Assembly (NCBI GenBank): GCA_910577495.1
Contig: CAJTML010000016.1
Span: forward strand, 1 to 22,896
DNA: 22,896 bases
Reading direction: 5' to 3'
From: an uncultured Eggerthellaceae bacterium
GTDB lineage: Bacteria > Actinomycetota > Coriobacteriia > Coriobacteriales > Eggerthellaceae
Both the position numbers and the translations under genes were made by a program. The notes under the pieces were generated by a model. It was not told the origin of the DNA and did no database searches. It saw only the letters and a list, made by a program, of their open reading frames with translations. Positions 7,704 through 14,589 of the stretch are shown piece by piece; within the stretch, counting starts at the first letter, position 1, and each line of letters begins with the position of its first letter.

Positions 7704-7825
7704 GTGACAGAGGGTCACTTCTAATGTCACATTGAAGAGCCGCCGTAAACGCAAAAGCGGGTCAAACACCACGTTTGGCCCACTTTTTATCGTGCGATGT
7801 GACATTTGAAGTGACCCTTCGTCAC
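7704..7825. repeat. REPIN-like element D
   Basis: Left unit 7704-7730 (GACAGAGG/TTCTAAT subtype), linker, hairpin, right unit 7799-7825 (GACGAAGG/TTCAAAT subtype). It lies between the tRNA and the convergent RAYT gene, whose TGA is the outermost TGA of the right unit. Its core is nearly identical to elements C and E. Confidence 0.93.
7755..7789. terminator. Rho-independent terminator in element D
   Basis: AAGCGGGTCAAAC / GTTTGGCCCACTT around ACCAC, followed by a T-run. It is the same hairpin as in element C with one further change in the right arm (CCCG to CCCA), which costs one base pair. Confidence 0.75.
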
Positions 7826-8583
7826 GCGCGCGCAATAATGCCTCGACCGACGCCAGTTAAACGCTCGATCTGACGAACAGACAATCCCAGATCTTTCAGT
7901 AGCGCAATTTCGCTATCTCTTTGTGCTCTATCAACAGACTTCAAGTGATCTGCGAAATTTTCGCCCAACCGTCTCACTGCAATCATACGAGCTTCGTTGT
8001 CGTCAATTCTTTGTCGATAGCCATCAATCCGACAGAAACCATCACGCACATTCTCCTGCTCATGAAACGCTACAAACTCCTGCAATCCGCCGAATAATCC
8101 CAAAACAAAATCCGTGTCACACAGCCCTTGCGCCTGATCCGACCAGGGGTTTCCTACAATCTCTCGATAGCTGCTCCATTTATACGTCAACGCATCTTCG
8201 CCAAAAATATCGTCCGGATTTCTGTGTATATAGCGAATAGTGGCATACAAATGAGCTTCACTCAAAACCGCTTGCCCATTAAACCGATTCTGAAAGACTT
8301 TGCCTACATGACCATGCCTACCGTTGTAATACTGAGCGTAGCTAACCCCTGTACATTGCATCATTTTGGTAATTCGCTCGTGCGGGGCGCGAACAAGCAA
8401 ATGAACGTGGTTTGGCATCAAACACCAAGCCAAAATGGTAACGTCGGCAGCACCAGATTTTTCCTTAAGCGTGCGAAGATAGCGAAGATAATCGGCATTA
8501 TCTTCAAAGATTATGGTTCTTCCTATGCCGCGTTGTGTGAGGTGGACGTACTCTGAAGTGAGATCAGCTCGATTATGGCGCAT
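7822..8583 (-). CDS. REP-associated tyrosine transposase (RAYT), HUH Y1 family
   Basis: Single-strand DNA transposase of the IS200/IS605-related Y1 superfamily, 253 residues. It has the HUH motif in CLMPNHVHLLV (His59 and His61) and a nucleophile candidate Tyr118 in RYIHRNP, the arrangement typical of RAYTs. The N-terminus EYVHLTQRGIGRT is also typical. The C-terminus holds a helix-turn-helix (LGLSVRQIERLTGVGRGIIARA) common in this subgroup. The ATG follows AGAGGGAAG. RAYTs process REP hairpins, are usually single-copy genes, and are flanked by their cognate repeats. Here element D supplies the stop codon and element E lies 87 bp upstream of the start. No IS200-type ends bound the gene and no second orf is present, so it is not a complete insertion sequence. 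Its link to the 27-bp repeats is inferred from position and family. Confidence 0.9.
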   Translation of the reverse strand: MRHNRADLTSEYVHLTQRGIGRTIIFEDNADYLRYLRTLKEKSGAADVTILAWCLMPNHVHLLVRAPHERITKMMQCTGVSYAQYYNGRHGHVGKVFQNRFNGQAVLSEAHLYATIRYIHRNPDDIFGEDALTYKWSSYREIVGNPWSDQAQGLCDTDFVLGLFGGLQEFVAFHEQENVRDGFCRIDGYRQRIDDNEARMIAVRRLGENFADHLKSVDRAQRDSEIALLKDLGLSVRQIERLTGVGRGIIARA

Positions 8584-8669
8584 TGACTTCCCTCTTTTCC
8601 GTGATGCACAAAAGAGTGGTCAAAAGCCTGATGCTTCGTATTATAAACCTTCTAGCGAACGGGGCAAAG

Positions 8670-8791
8670 GTGGCAAAGGGCCACTTCTAATGCCACATTG
8701 AAGAGCCGCCGTAACCGCAAAAGCGGGTCAAACACCACGTGTGACCCGCTTTTTATCGTGCGATGTGACATTTGAAGTGACCCTTTGTCAC
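8670..8791. repeat. REPIN-like element E, with a compensated variant unit
   Basis: Left unit 8670-8696 is divergent (GTGGC, GCCAC, GCCAC in place of GTGAC, GTCAC, GTCAC). Right unit 8765-8791 is canonical. The linker and hairpin match elements C and D. The left end faces the upstream side of the RAYT gene. The right unit holds the TGA of the aldo/keto reductase gene. Confidence 0.92.
8720..8754. terminator. Rho-independent terminator in element E
   Basis: AAGCGGGTCA pairs with TGACCCGCTT, with a slightly larger loop than in C or D, and is followed by a T-run. The arm is perfect where C and D have a G-T pair. Confidence 0.8.
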
Positions 8792-9915
8792 GCCTCGTAC
8801 AGCTCCACTGCGCGCTTCAGGTGATCAGTGATCGGAATCTTTTGCGGGCACATCGCTTCGCATGCACCACACACAATGCACGAACTGGCCTTTCCTTCGG
8901 CGGCTTGCCAGCTGTAGAGACCCTTGACGAAAGCGTGGTCGGCAGTCATAGCCTCCAGGTTCAAAAGCTCCATGATCTGCGGAATCTGCACGTTCGAAGG
9001 GCATCCCTTCATGCAGTAGTTACATGCCGTACAGGGAATGCCGGCAAGGGAGCGCAGCACCTCCACGGCTTTCGCAAGCGCCGCCTGCTCCTTGTCATCG
9101 AAAGGCTTGTTGGCCGCATAGCTCGCAACGTTTTCGCGCACCTGTTCGACATTCGACATGCCAGAGAGCACCGCCAGCACGCCCGGCAGGTTCCAGCAGA
9201 AGCGGTACGCCCATTGCGCCTGCGTCGCCGACAGGTCCGCTGCAGCAAGCACGGATGCCGCTTGCTCGGGCAAGTTGCAAAGCCTGCCACCGCGCGCCGG
9301 TTCCATAATGACCACCGGCTTGCCGTGCCGTGCCGCCACCGTCATGAGCTTCGACGCCTCATTGTGCGGGTCGTCCCAGTCCAGGTAGTTCACCTGCAGC
9401 TGCACGAAGTCCATCTCGGAGTGCGCGGTCAGCAGCTCGTCGAGCGCCTGAGCGTCGTCGTGCATCGAGAAGCCGACAAAGCGGATCTTGCCCTCCTCCT
9501 TTTTCCGCTGGGCGAACTCCCACATATCGTATTCGTCGAACTTCGCGGTGCGCTGCCCTCCCACGTTGTGCAGCAGATAGTAGTCCACATAATCGACTCC
9601 CATGCGACTAAGCGACACATCCAGGCAGTTCTGCGCGGACTCCTTGTCGGGCATCGCCCAGGCAAGGCACTTGGTAGCAAGCGTGTAAGCCTCGCGGGGA
9701 TAGCGCGCAACCAGCGCTTCGCCGATAGCCGTTTCCGATGCACCGTCGTGGTAGACAAACGCGGTGTCGAAGTAGGTGTTACCCGCCGCCATAAAGACAT
9801 CAACCATCTTCTTGAACTGTTCGATGTCAATACTCTTCGGGTCATTCTCGTCAAGCAGGGGCAGCCTCATGCAGCCGAACCCCATCTTGGAAGCTGGAAC
9901 CAATGCGGCATCCAT
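8788..9915 (-). CDS. Aldo/keto reductase with C-terminal 2x[4Fe-4S] ferredoxin domain
   Basis: 375 residues, cytosolic. The N-terminal TIM barrel has the aldo/keto reductase tetrad Asp50, Tyr55 (FDTAFVYHDG), Lys82 (ATKC) and His116 (LLHN). The C-terminus has two cluster motifs: CTACNYCMKGCP (C-x2-C-x2-C-x3-CP, plus an upstream Cys) and CIVCGACEAMCP. This two-domain form is common in strict anaerobes, where it is thought to reduce carbonyl substrates using NAD(P)H or ferredoxin; the substrate is unknown. The ATG follows AAAGGGAGG-type sequence (AAGGAAAGGGAGGCCTGC on the coding strand). It lies next to a LysR regulator and an exported flavodoxin, but each has its own strand or promoter, so a common pathway is only suggested. 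The stop TGA lies in element E. Confidence 0.9.
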   Translation of the reverse strand: MDAALVPASKMGFGCMRLPLLDENDPKSIDIEQFKKMVDVFMAAGNTYFDTAFVYHDGASETAIGEALVARYPREAYTLATKCLAWAMPDKESAQNCLDVSLSRMGVDYVDYYLLHNVGGQRTAKFDEYDMWEFAQRKKEEGKIRFVGFSMHDDAQALDELLTAHSEMDFVQLQVNYLDWDDPHNEASKLMTVAARHGKPVVIMEPARGGRLCNLPEQAASVLAAADLSATQAQWAYRFCWNLPGVLAVLSGMSNVEQVRENVASYAANKPFDDKEQAALAKAVEVLRSLAGIPCTACNYCMKGCPSNVQIPQIMELLNLEAMTADHAFVKGLYSWQAAEGKASSCIVCGACEAMCPQKIPITDHLKRAVELYEA

Positions 9916-10067
9916 GCAGGCCTCCCTTTCCTTCGCGTGGTTTTCGTTTTGAAAAGCGTACCCTATTCCAATACCTCTGTGAAATATCTATGGCGCATCT
10001 ATTTCTATATCGTATCAGTATGGATCCTCAGTGCCGCACCCGTGCCGACGCCGCAAGGTCAGATGGT

Positions 10068-10198
10068 GTGACAGAGGTGACAGAGGGTCACTTCTAATGT
10101 CACATGAGCGAAACTGACAGTAACGCAAAGGAGGGATCAACGCTTGGTTGATCCCTCCTTTTTCATGCGATGTGACATTAGAAGTGACCCTCTGTCAC
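10068..10198. repeat. REPIN-like element F with a 9-bp duplicated left junction
   Basis: Left unit 10077-10103 and right unit 10172-10198 are perfect inverted copies (GACAGAGG/TTCTAAT subtype). The first nine bases of the left unit (GTGACAGAG) are repeated directly outside it at 10068-10076. The linker is GAAACTGACAGTAACGCAA. The right unit holds the TGA of the LysR gene; the left end faces the upstream region of the aldo/keto reductase gene. Confidence 0.93.
10128..10163. terminator. Rho-independent terminator in element F
   Basis: Perfect 14-bp stem AAGGAGGGATCAAC / GTTGATCCCTCCTT around loop GCTTG, with A residues before and TTT after. Bidirectional. Confidence 0.88.
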
Positions 10199-11097
10199 GC
10201 CGAGCAGGTCGACGCTTCGCCAACGAGACGTCGCATCTCTTCCATAAACACTCGTGCTGCACGCGATAACCTCTGGTTGCGCCTCCAGACAAGGAAGAGG
10301 TCTGCCTCAAGCGTCGGGTGCAAGGGGCGAAAGACAAGTCCGCTGCCCGCTCCCGCATCCACAATGCCGTCAAGTGCCACCGCGCATCCAAAGCCGACCT
10401 TCGCGAACCGCGAGGCGTTGTAGGCAAGGTCATAGGTGGCCACAACGTCCAGGTTAGCTCTGGCTTCGCCAAACCACGCCATAAGGTCGCTACCCATAGC
10501 GGCGCGATACGGCAGCATGAGTGGCCTCCCCACAAGATCGGCCGGCGTCACATCAGTCAGCTTCGCAAGCTCATCGCCCGCCCCCACAAGAACGCCCCAG
10601 CGGTCACGCATGGGCATCCTGAGAAAGTCGTACCGATCGCTATCAACCTGCGACACAACCAAAAGTCCGAAGTCAGCGGCACCGCCGTCAAGCCTGTCCT
10701 GGACGAAGTCCCTGTCGCCGCTGAGAAGCCGATACGAGACGCGTGGATGCGCATACTGCAGCCGCTTGGCCGCCTCAGCCAGCAGCGTTACGGCATCGGA
10801 TTCCCCGCATGCGATGCGTACGTCTCCCGCGACCCCACCTTCGCCAAACTTCATGTCGCTTTCCACTTGGCTCATAAGGTCGACAACCTCCTGGGCTCTC
10901 TCCCTGAACACGAGCCCCTCCTCAGTGAGCGTCACGCCTTTTCCGCTGCGATCGAAAAGCGCCACCCCGAGTTCAGCTTCAAGTTCCTTCATCTGGCGTG
11001 AGAGCGGAGGCTGGGTCATGTGAAGAACCTCGGCCGCCTTCGTAAAACTGCCCTCACGCGCTATCGCCAGGAAGTACTGCATGCTGCGAACATCCAT
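10195..11097 (-). CDS. LysR-family transcriptional regulator
   Basis: 300 residues. An N-terminal winged helix-turn-helix (MQYFLAIAREGSFTKAAEVL, then TQPPLSRQMKELEAELGVALFDR) is followed by a periplasmic-binding-protein-like effector domain starting near residue 90. It is divergent from the exported flavodoxin gene with 120 bp between them. LysR proteins commonly control the divergent gene and themselves, so the flavodoxin gene is the best target candidate. The ATG follows AAGGAGGAACC on the coding strand, a strong ribosome binding site. The C-terminus STCSA ends at the outermost TGA of element F. Inducer unknown. Confidence 0.92.
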   Translation of the reverse strand: MDVRSMQYFLAIAREGSFTKAAEVLHMTQPPLSRQMKELEAELGVALFDRSGKGVTLTEEGLVFRERAQEVVDLMSQVESDMKFGEGGVAGDVRIACGESDAVTLLAEAAKRLQYAHPRVSYRLLSGDRDFVQDRLDGGAADFGLLVVSQVDSDRYDFLRMPMRDRWGVLVGAGDELAKLTDVTPADLVGRPLMLPYRAAMGSDLMAWFGEARANLDVVATYDLAYNASRFAKVGFGCAVALDGIVDAGAGSGLVFRPLHPTLEADLFLVWRRNQRLSRAARVFMEEMRRLVGEASTCSA

Positions 11098-11122
11098 TTC
11101 AGGTTCCTCCTTCGACTCCTAT

Positions 11123-11191
11123 CTATACACTAAAAGTATCACAAAGTATAGCAAATGCGAATTTGATATAGGTCGAAGTCGGCCGTAGAAT
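11123..11191 (+). promoter_or_regulatory. Flavodoxin promoter and candidate LysR operator
   Basis: TTGATA (11163-11168), 17-bp spacer, TAGAAT (11186-11191) is a good sigma-70-type promoter for the flavodoxin gene. Upstream, CTATAC (11123-11128) and GTATAG (11146-11151) form an inverted repeat, and a further GTATC lies between them. This is in the position expected for LysR binding. The operator assignment is inference. Confidence 0.55.
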
Positions 11192-11217
11192 CGTCTGAGA
11201 CAAACGAAAGGAGCCCC

Positions 11218-11907
11218 ATGCAAACGATGAGTCGAAGGAGCTTCGTGAGCCTCATGACGGCATCGGCCGCCATGATTCTTGCCGGTTGTTCGGAACAGCC
11301 CCCGAAGGCAGCTCCCGCACCAACCAATACAGATGCTGCAATCCCAACGGAAGCAACTAGCTCGGAAGCAGCAGAGAGGGATGAGACTATGGAGCGTATC
11401 AATCAGGCCGTCCTGGTGGTGTATTTTTCCTGCACGGGCATCACGCAGAAGATTGCGGGATATGCCGCCAAGGTGCTCGGAGTGCCAACCTACCAGATTG
11501 AGGCTCGCGACCCCTACTCCCCTGACGACATCGCCTACTACACCGACTGCCGCGCGGATAGAGAGCAAGCCGACACCAGCGTGCGTCCGCAGATCGCAGA
11601 GAGCCTCCCCGATCTCTCCGAGTACTCGACAGTGATCATCGGCTACCCCATCTGGCACGGGCAAGCTCCGCGTATCATCAGCACCTTCCTCGAGTCAGCT
11701 GACCTGACGGAAAAGACCATCGTGCCCTTCTGCACCTCCCACAGCAGCGGGGTTGGGTCAAGCGCGACCAACCTGGAGAGCCTTTGCCTGGATACACATT
11801 GGCTTCCCGGCCGCCGATTCGCCGCAGATTCCAGCGAGGTTGAGGTTACTTCGTGGCTTGAAGAGGAAGGGCTTGCACCCGCAATGAGTACAGCAGCCCT
11901 CGTGTAG
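11218..11907 (+). CDS. Tat-exported flavodoxin-domain lipoprotein
   Basis: 229 residues. The Tat motif SRRSFV (Arg6-Arg7) is followed by a short hydrophobic stretch and lipobox LAGC (Cys24), then a Pro/Ala/Thr-rich linker to about residue 60. The flavodoxin fold then begins at AVLVVYFSCTGITQKIA, the FMN phosphate-binding loop. YPIWHGQAPRIISTFLE and FCTSHSSGVGSS are also typical of the family. It is likely an extracytoplasmic FMN electron carrier for a membrane or surface reductase; the partner is unknown. The ATG follows AAAGGAG. It is divergent from LysR, with an aldo/keto reductase remnant and an acetyltransferase downstream. Confidence 0.88.
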   Translation: MQTMSRRSFVSLMTASAAMILAGCSEQPPKAAPAPTNTDAAIPTEATSSEAAERDETMERINQAVLVVYFSCTGITQKIAGYAAKVLGVPTYQIEARDPYSPDDIAYYTDCRADREQADTSVRPQIAESLPDLSEYSTVIIGYPIWHGQAPRIISTFLESADLTEKTIVPFCTSHSSGVGSSATNLESLCLDTHWLPGRRFAADSSEVEVTSWLEEEGLAPAMSTAALV

Positions 11908-12115
11908 AACGAAATTCATCCCTACTACCAGTACGTCAGCGCGCCGGGGTTCATCCATGAAAAGGGGACCGCTATACGGGCATGACAGACATTCCGGATC
12001 AGGCAATCCCGCCCACATCCAAAAGAACCACGACATCTATGGCTTTACGCTGACCGACGAAAAGATGGCGAAGACTGCATCGCTTGACCGCAACGAGAAG
12101 CACGACTGGTACTGA
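11908..12115 (+). pseudogene. Remnant of an aldo/keto reductase gene
   Basis: Directly after the flavodoxin stop, the same frame reads NEIHPYYQYVSA and FIHEKGTAIRA before a TGA, resembling an internal aldo/keto reductase strand (EIHPYYQ, then HEKGIAIEAW). In another frame a typical C-terminus follows: DIYGFTLTDEKMAK, then SLDRNEKHDWY and TGA at 12113-12115. The catalytic N-terminal half is missing. It is a decayed, internally deleted copy, different in subfamily from the intact iron-sulfur enzyme at 8788-9915. Confidence 0.7.
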
Positions 12116-12135
12116 TTTTTGGAAGGAGCACGAAT

Positions 12136-12720
12136 ATGAAGCAAGACGAATACCTCAGACGCGTCCTTGAAGGCGAGACGGTGAGGGCTGGCAGCGAGAT
12201 GCACCAAGCGATGCACGAAGCAAGCCAAGAGGCAATTCGGATCTGCATGGAGATCAACAACGCGTACCACACCCCCGATGAACTACGGTCACTCATGGCG
12301 AAGCTGACGGGGCGCCCCGTGCCCGACGGATTTGCGTTGTTCCCTCCCTTCAACTCCGACGGCGGGCGCAACATCTTTCTCGGCGAAGGGGTGTTCATTA
12401 ACAGCGGATGCAAATTCCAGGACCAGGGTGGCATCTATCTTGGCGACCGATGCCTTATCGGGCACAACGTCGTGCTGGCAACGCTCAATCACGACATGGA
12501 TCCATCACGCAGGGGTGATCTACACCCAGCGCCCATCCGCATCGGGCACGACGTGTGGATCGGCTCGAACGCCACCGTGCTGCCGGGCGTGACGATAGGA
12601 GACGGCGCAATGGTGGCTGCGGGGGCAGTGGTCACGAAAGACGTGCCGCCCACGACAATCGTAGGCGGAGTGCCTGCAAAACCGATACGTGACAGATACG
12701 TGACAGAGGGTCACTTCTAA
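12136..12720 (+). CDS. Hexapeptide-repeat O-acetyltransferase (maltose/galactoside acetyltransferase family)
   Basis: 194 residues. The N-terminal helical maltose-acetyltransferase domain (YLRRVLEGE to about residue 55) is followed by a left-handed beta-helix of hexapeptide repeats (IFLGEGVFINSGCKF, IYLGDRCLIGHNV, IRIGHDVWIGSNATVLPGVT). The likely catalytic His is in LATLNHDMDP. The enzyme transfers acetyl from acetyl-CoA to a sugar or related hydroxyl; the substrate is unknown. The ATG follows GGAAGGAG. The family normally ends soon after GVPAKxIR. Here the protein continues DRYVTEGHF, and the last six residues are encoded by the left unit of element G, which also supplies the TAA. An 11-bp tandem duplication precedes the unit. 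Confidence 0.9.
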   Translation: MKQDEYLRRVLEGETVRAGSEMHQAMHEASQEAIRICMEINNAYHTPDELRSLMAKLTGRPVPDGFALFPPFNSDGGRNIFLGEGVFINSGCKFQDQGGIYLGDRCLIGHNVVLATLNHDMDPSRRGDLHPAPIRIGHDVWIGSNATVLPGVTIGDGAMVAAGAVVTKDVPPTTIVGGVPAKPIRDRYVTEGHF

Positions 12721-12821
12721 TGTCACATAAACGAAACTGGCAGTAACGCAATGGAGGGATCAACGCTTGGTTGATCCCTCCATTTTCATGCGATGTGACA
12801 TTAGAAGTGACCCTCTGTCAC
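12684..12821. repeat. REPIN-like element G with duplicated left junction
   Basis: Left unit 12700-12726 and right unit 12795-12821 are perfect inverted copies (GACAGAGG/TTCTAAT subtype). An 11-bp tandem repeat GATACGTGACA at the left edge (12684-12694 and 12695-12705) overlaps the unit. Both convergent genes read into their unit in the same frame and end VTEGHF-TAA. Confidence 0.94.
12750..12787. terminator. Rho-independent terminator in element G
   Basis: Perfect 15-bp stem AATGGAGGGATCAAC / GTTGATCCCTCCATT around GCTTG, followed by TT. Compared with element F, one base pair near the stem base is changed on both sides (A-T to T-A), so pairing is kept. Confidence 0.88.
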
Positions 12822-14306
12822 ACCGAGCAAGTCAAAGAGTTCTTGGCGCGTGTGAATTCCCAGCTTGCGATAAATGTGTCTGACATGCGCTTTCGCCGTT
12901 CCGTTCGCAATAAAAAGCTCGCGCTGGATGATGCCGACCGTCTTGCGCTTCGCCAACAGCAACAGCACCTCTTCTTCGCGCGAAGACAACTTGTAGGTGC
13001 GGGCAATCTCAGCGCACCGATCGCTGAGCTCTTGCTTGCGCAGTGCAGCAGCCGCCCCTACCCCGCCTTCGATAAAATCAGCGCCCCACCTGCTGGTCAG
13101 ATCTCGCTCCGAAAACAGCAGCAACGCTGCCGCAAACACCGCGGCCACCGCCAGCAACGACACGATTGTCTCCCCCGATGCACCCAGCACATCAACGCCT
13201 TCTGCCCACGCAGCAAGCATGCGCCCAAGCCACATAGCAATTTGGCGAATGGCGCGCTCCAGTCCAAACAACCAGATGGCAGAAACTCCCAATCGATAAC
13301 AAATACTAGACATGACCAGCATGATTAAGATGGACTGACCCGTGTAGGCAGCCGACATGCACCAACCAGCAACATCGCCTGGCACATGCCCAAAAGCGGG
13401 CACCACAAACAGCGCGACCACAATAAGCGGCAGCGCGACCCGATAAATGATCCCAAAGTTGAACCGATCTCCGCGAATGAGAACTGCCACGAACACCAAC
13501 ACGCCCATCAGCAGCGTTCCCGGTGCCGAATGCGGCCCAAACACGCCACCATACATGTGCGTTTCCATGAGGCCGTAGCCAAGCGCGTAGGCAGCCATAA
13601 ACACCATGGCCTTCCACGGCACCTTAAAACGCGCCCACGTGATAGACGGCCGTTCGTCCACGGGCAATTCGCTAAATCCTCGACACGCGCACAGCAAAGA
13701 GCACGCCGGCAACAGCGCGCTCATAACAAACAGCCACGGAAACATAAAGCCTTTGTAGATATAGAGCACCACGGCACCGGCAACAATTGAACCCGAGTAA
13801 TACAGCGCCACACGCACGGGATTTAAGCAGCCATACAACTCGCTCCAAATGAGAATAATGAACGCAATGCCTGCACCGCCCAAAACTGACGCCACCATAC
13901 CAAGTGCTGCTGGAGCTTGAGGCATCACACACGTCAAAAACATGAGCACCGTGGCAGTCGTGGTTGCTATGCCCGCACCAATAAATACCGAGCGCTTGTT
14001 GAAAAACGGCCCGATGCGGCGGGCAAGCACCACACACAGAAGTGACACGGCTACCATCGACCAATCAAAGACATCGCGAAGCGAGATATCCGAAACAGGA
14101 AATGGCACAAAGGAGCCGACGAAGACGATCTCAATCCACGCACGATAGAGCCCAAGCCCCAAAAAAGCCAGCGGGATGAGTGCCTCGGGCGCCTTGGGTG
14201 CACGCTCAAACTCAGCTACGCGCTCAGGCTCTGAAACACGCTCGGAGGTTTTGGGGGCATCGTCAACTTCGCGCATATTTTCTTGTTGTTCAAGATTGCT
14301 CTCCAC
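12801..14306 (-). CDS. MFS-like membrane sensor fused to a LuxR-type DNA-binding domain
   Basis: 501 residues. An acidic N-terminal tail of about 40 residues is followed by about 12 hydrophobic segments to about residue 410 and a LuxR-type helix-turn-helix at the C-terminus (YKLSSREEEVLLLLAKRKTV, NGTAKAHVRHIYRKLGIHTR). Such one-component regulators are greatly expanded in Eggerthellaceae, usually next to exported reductases whose substrate they are thought to sense. Here the gene is divergent from a Tat FAD reductase 283 bp away, the most likely target. The start GTG at 14306 has a purine-rich stretch upstream; ATG at codon 11 is an alternative. The natural C-terminus seems to be QELFDLLG; the last six residues VTEGHF and the TAA come from element G. 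Confidence 0.88.
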   Translation of the reverse strand: MESNLEQQENMREVDDAPKTSERVSEPERVAEFERAPKAPEALIPLAFLGLGLYRAWIEIVFVGSFVPFPVSDISLRDVFDWSMVAVSLLCVVLARRIGPFFNKRSVFIGAGIATTTATVLMFLTCVMPQAPAALGMVASVLGGAGIAFIILIWSELYGCLNPVRVALYYSGSIVAGAVVLYIYKGFMFPWLFVMSALLPACSLLCACRGFSELPVDERPSITWARFKVPWKAMVFMAAYALGYGLMETHMYGGVFGPHSAPGTLLMGVLVFVAVLIRGDRFNFGIIYRVALPLIVVALFVVPAFGHVPGDVAGWCMSAAYTGQSILIMLVMSSICYRLGVSAIWLFGLERAIRQIAMWLGRMLAAWAEGVDVLGASGETIVSLLAVAAVFAAALLLFSERDLTSRWGADFIEGGVGAAAALRKQELSDRCAEIARTYKLSSREEEVLLLLAKRKTVGIIQRELFIANGTAKAHVRHIYRKLGIHTRQELFDLLGVTEGHF

Positions 14307-14589
14307 GCGAAATCATCCCCTTCCCCTACCTACTCCGCTGTTCTCGTACCCACCAAAACAACCGTGAGAGATTGACATAGATTATCGAACGCGCGCGTAG
14401 AGATAGCAACATGATCAGGAAAAATAAGGGGTTAAATTGGGGGGTTATAGTTTTTAGACCGCTCATTTCGCCTGCGGACAATAGGCAAATGTCGGCCACC
14501 TCGGTAGGCTTCGCCACAAGCTTTCAATCGCAAAGCAAAACGACAAACGTGGATGCATACCTGCAGACACACGTCCGAGGAGGGAACGT
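14307..14589 (+). promoter_or_regulatory. Divergent control region of the LuxR sensor and FAD reductase
   Basis: No gene is seen. TATAGT at 14446-14451 is a possible -10 for the reductase without a good -35, as expected for an activator-controlled promoter. A TTGACA at 14372-14377 lacks a convincing -10 at standard spacing. GAGGAGGGA before 14590 is a strong ribosome binding site. Confidence 0.3.

Noticed and set aside
7822..8583. Complete IS200/IS605 insertion sequence
   Set aside because: The protein has RAYT features and a C-terminal helix-turn-helix; no tnpB or IS-type end hairpins other than the dispersed repeat elements are visible.
8785..10071. Long open frame of 428 codons on the plus strand
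   Set aside because: It is antisense to the aldo/keto reductase gene, which has clear catalytic and cluster motifs; the plus-strand translation is Arg/His-rich with no recognisable domain.
7406..12821. Integron-like gene cassettes with attC sites at gene ends
   Set aside because: The gene-plus-palindrome layout is suggestive, but there is no tyrosine integrase in the window, no GTTRRRY core, and genes lie in both orientations with their own promoters.
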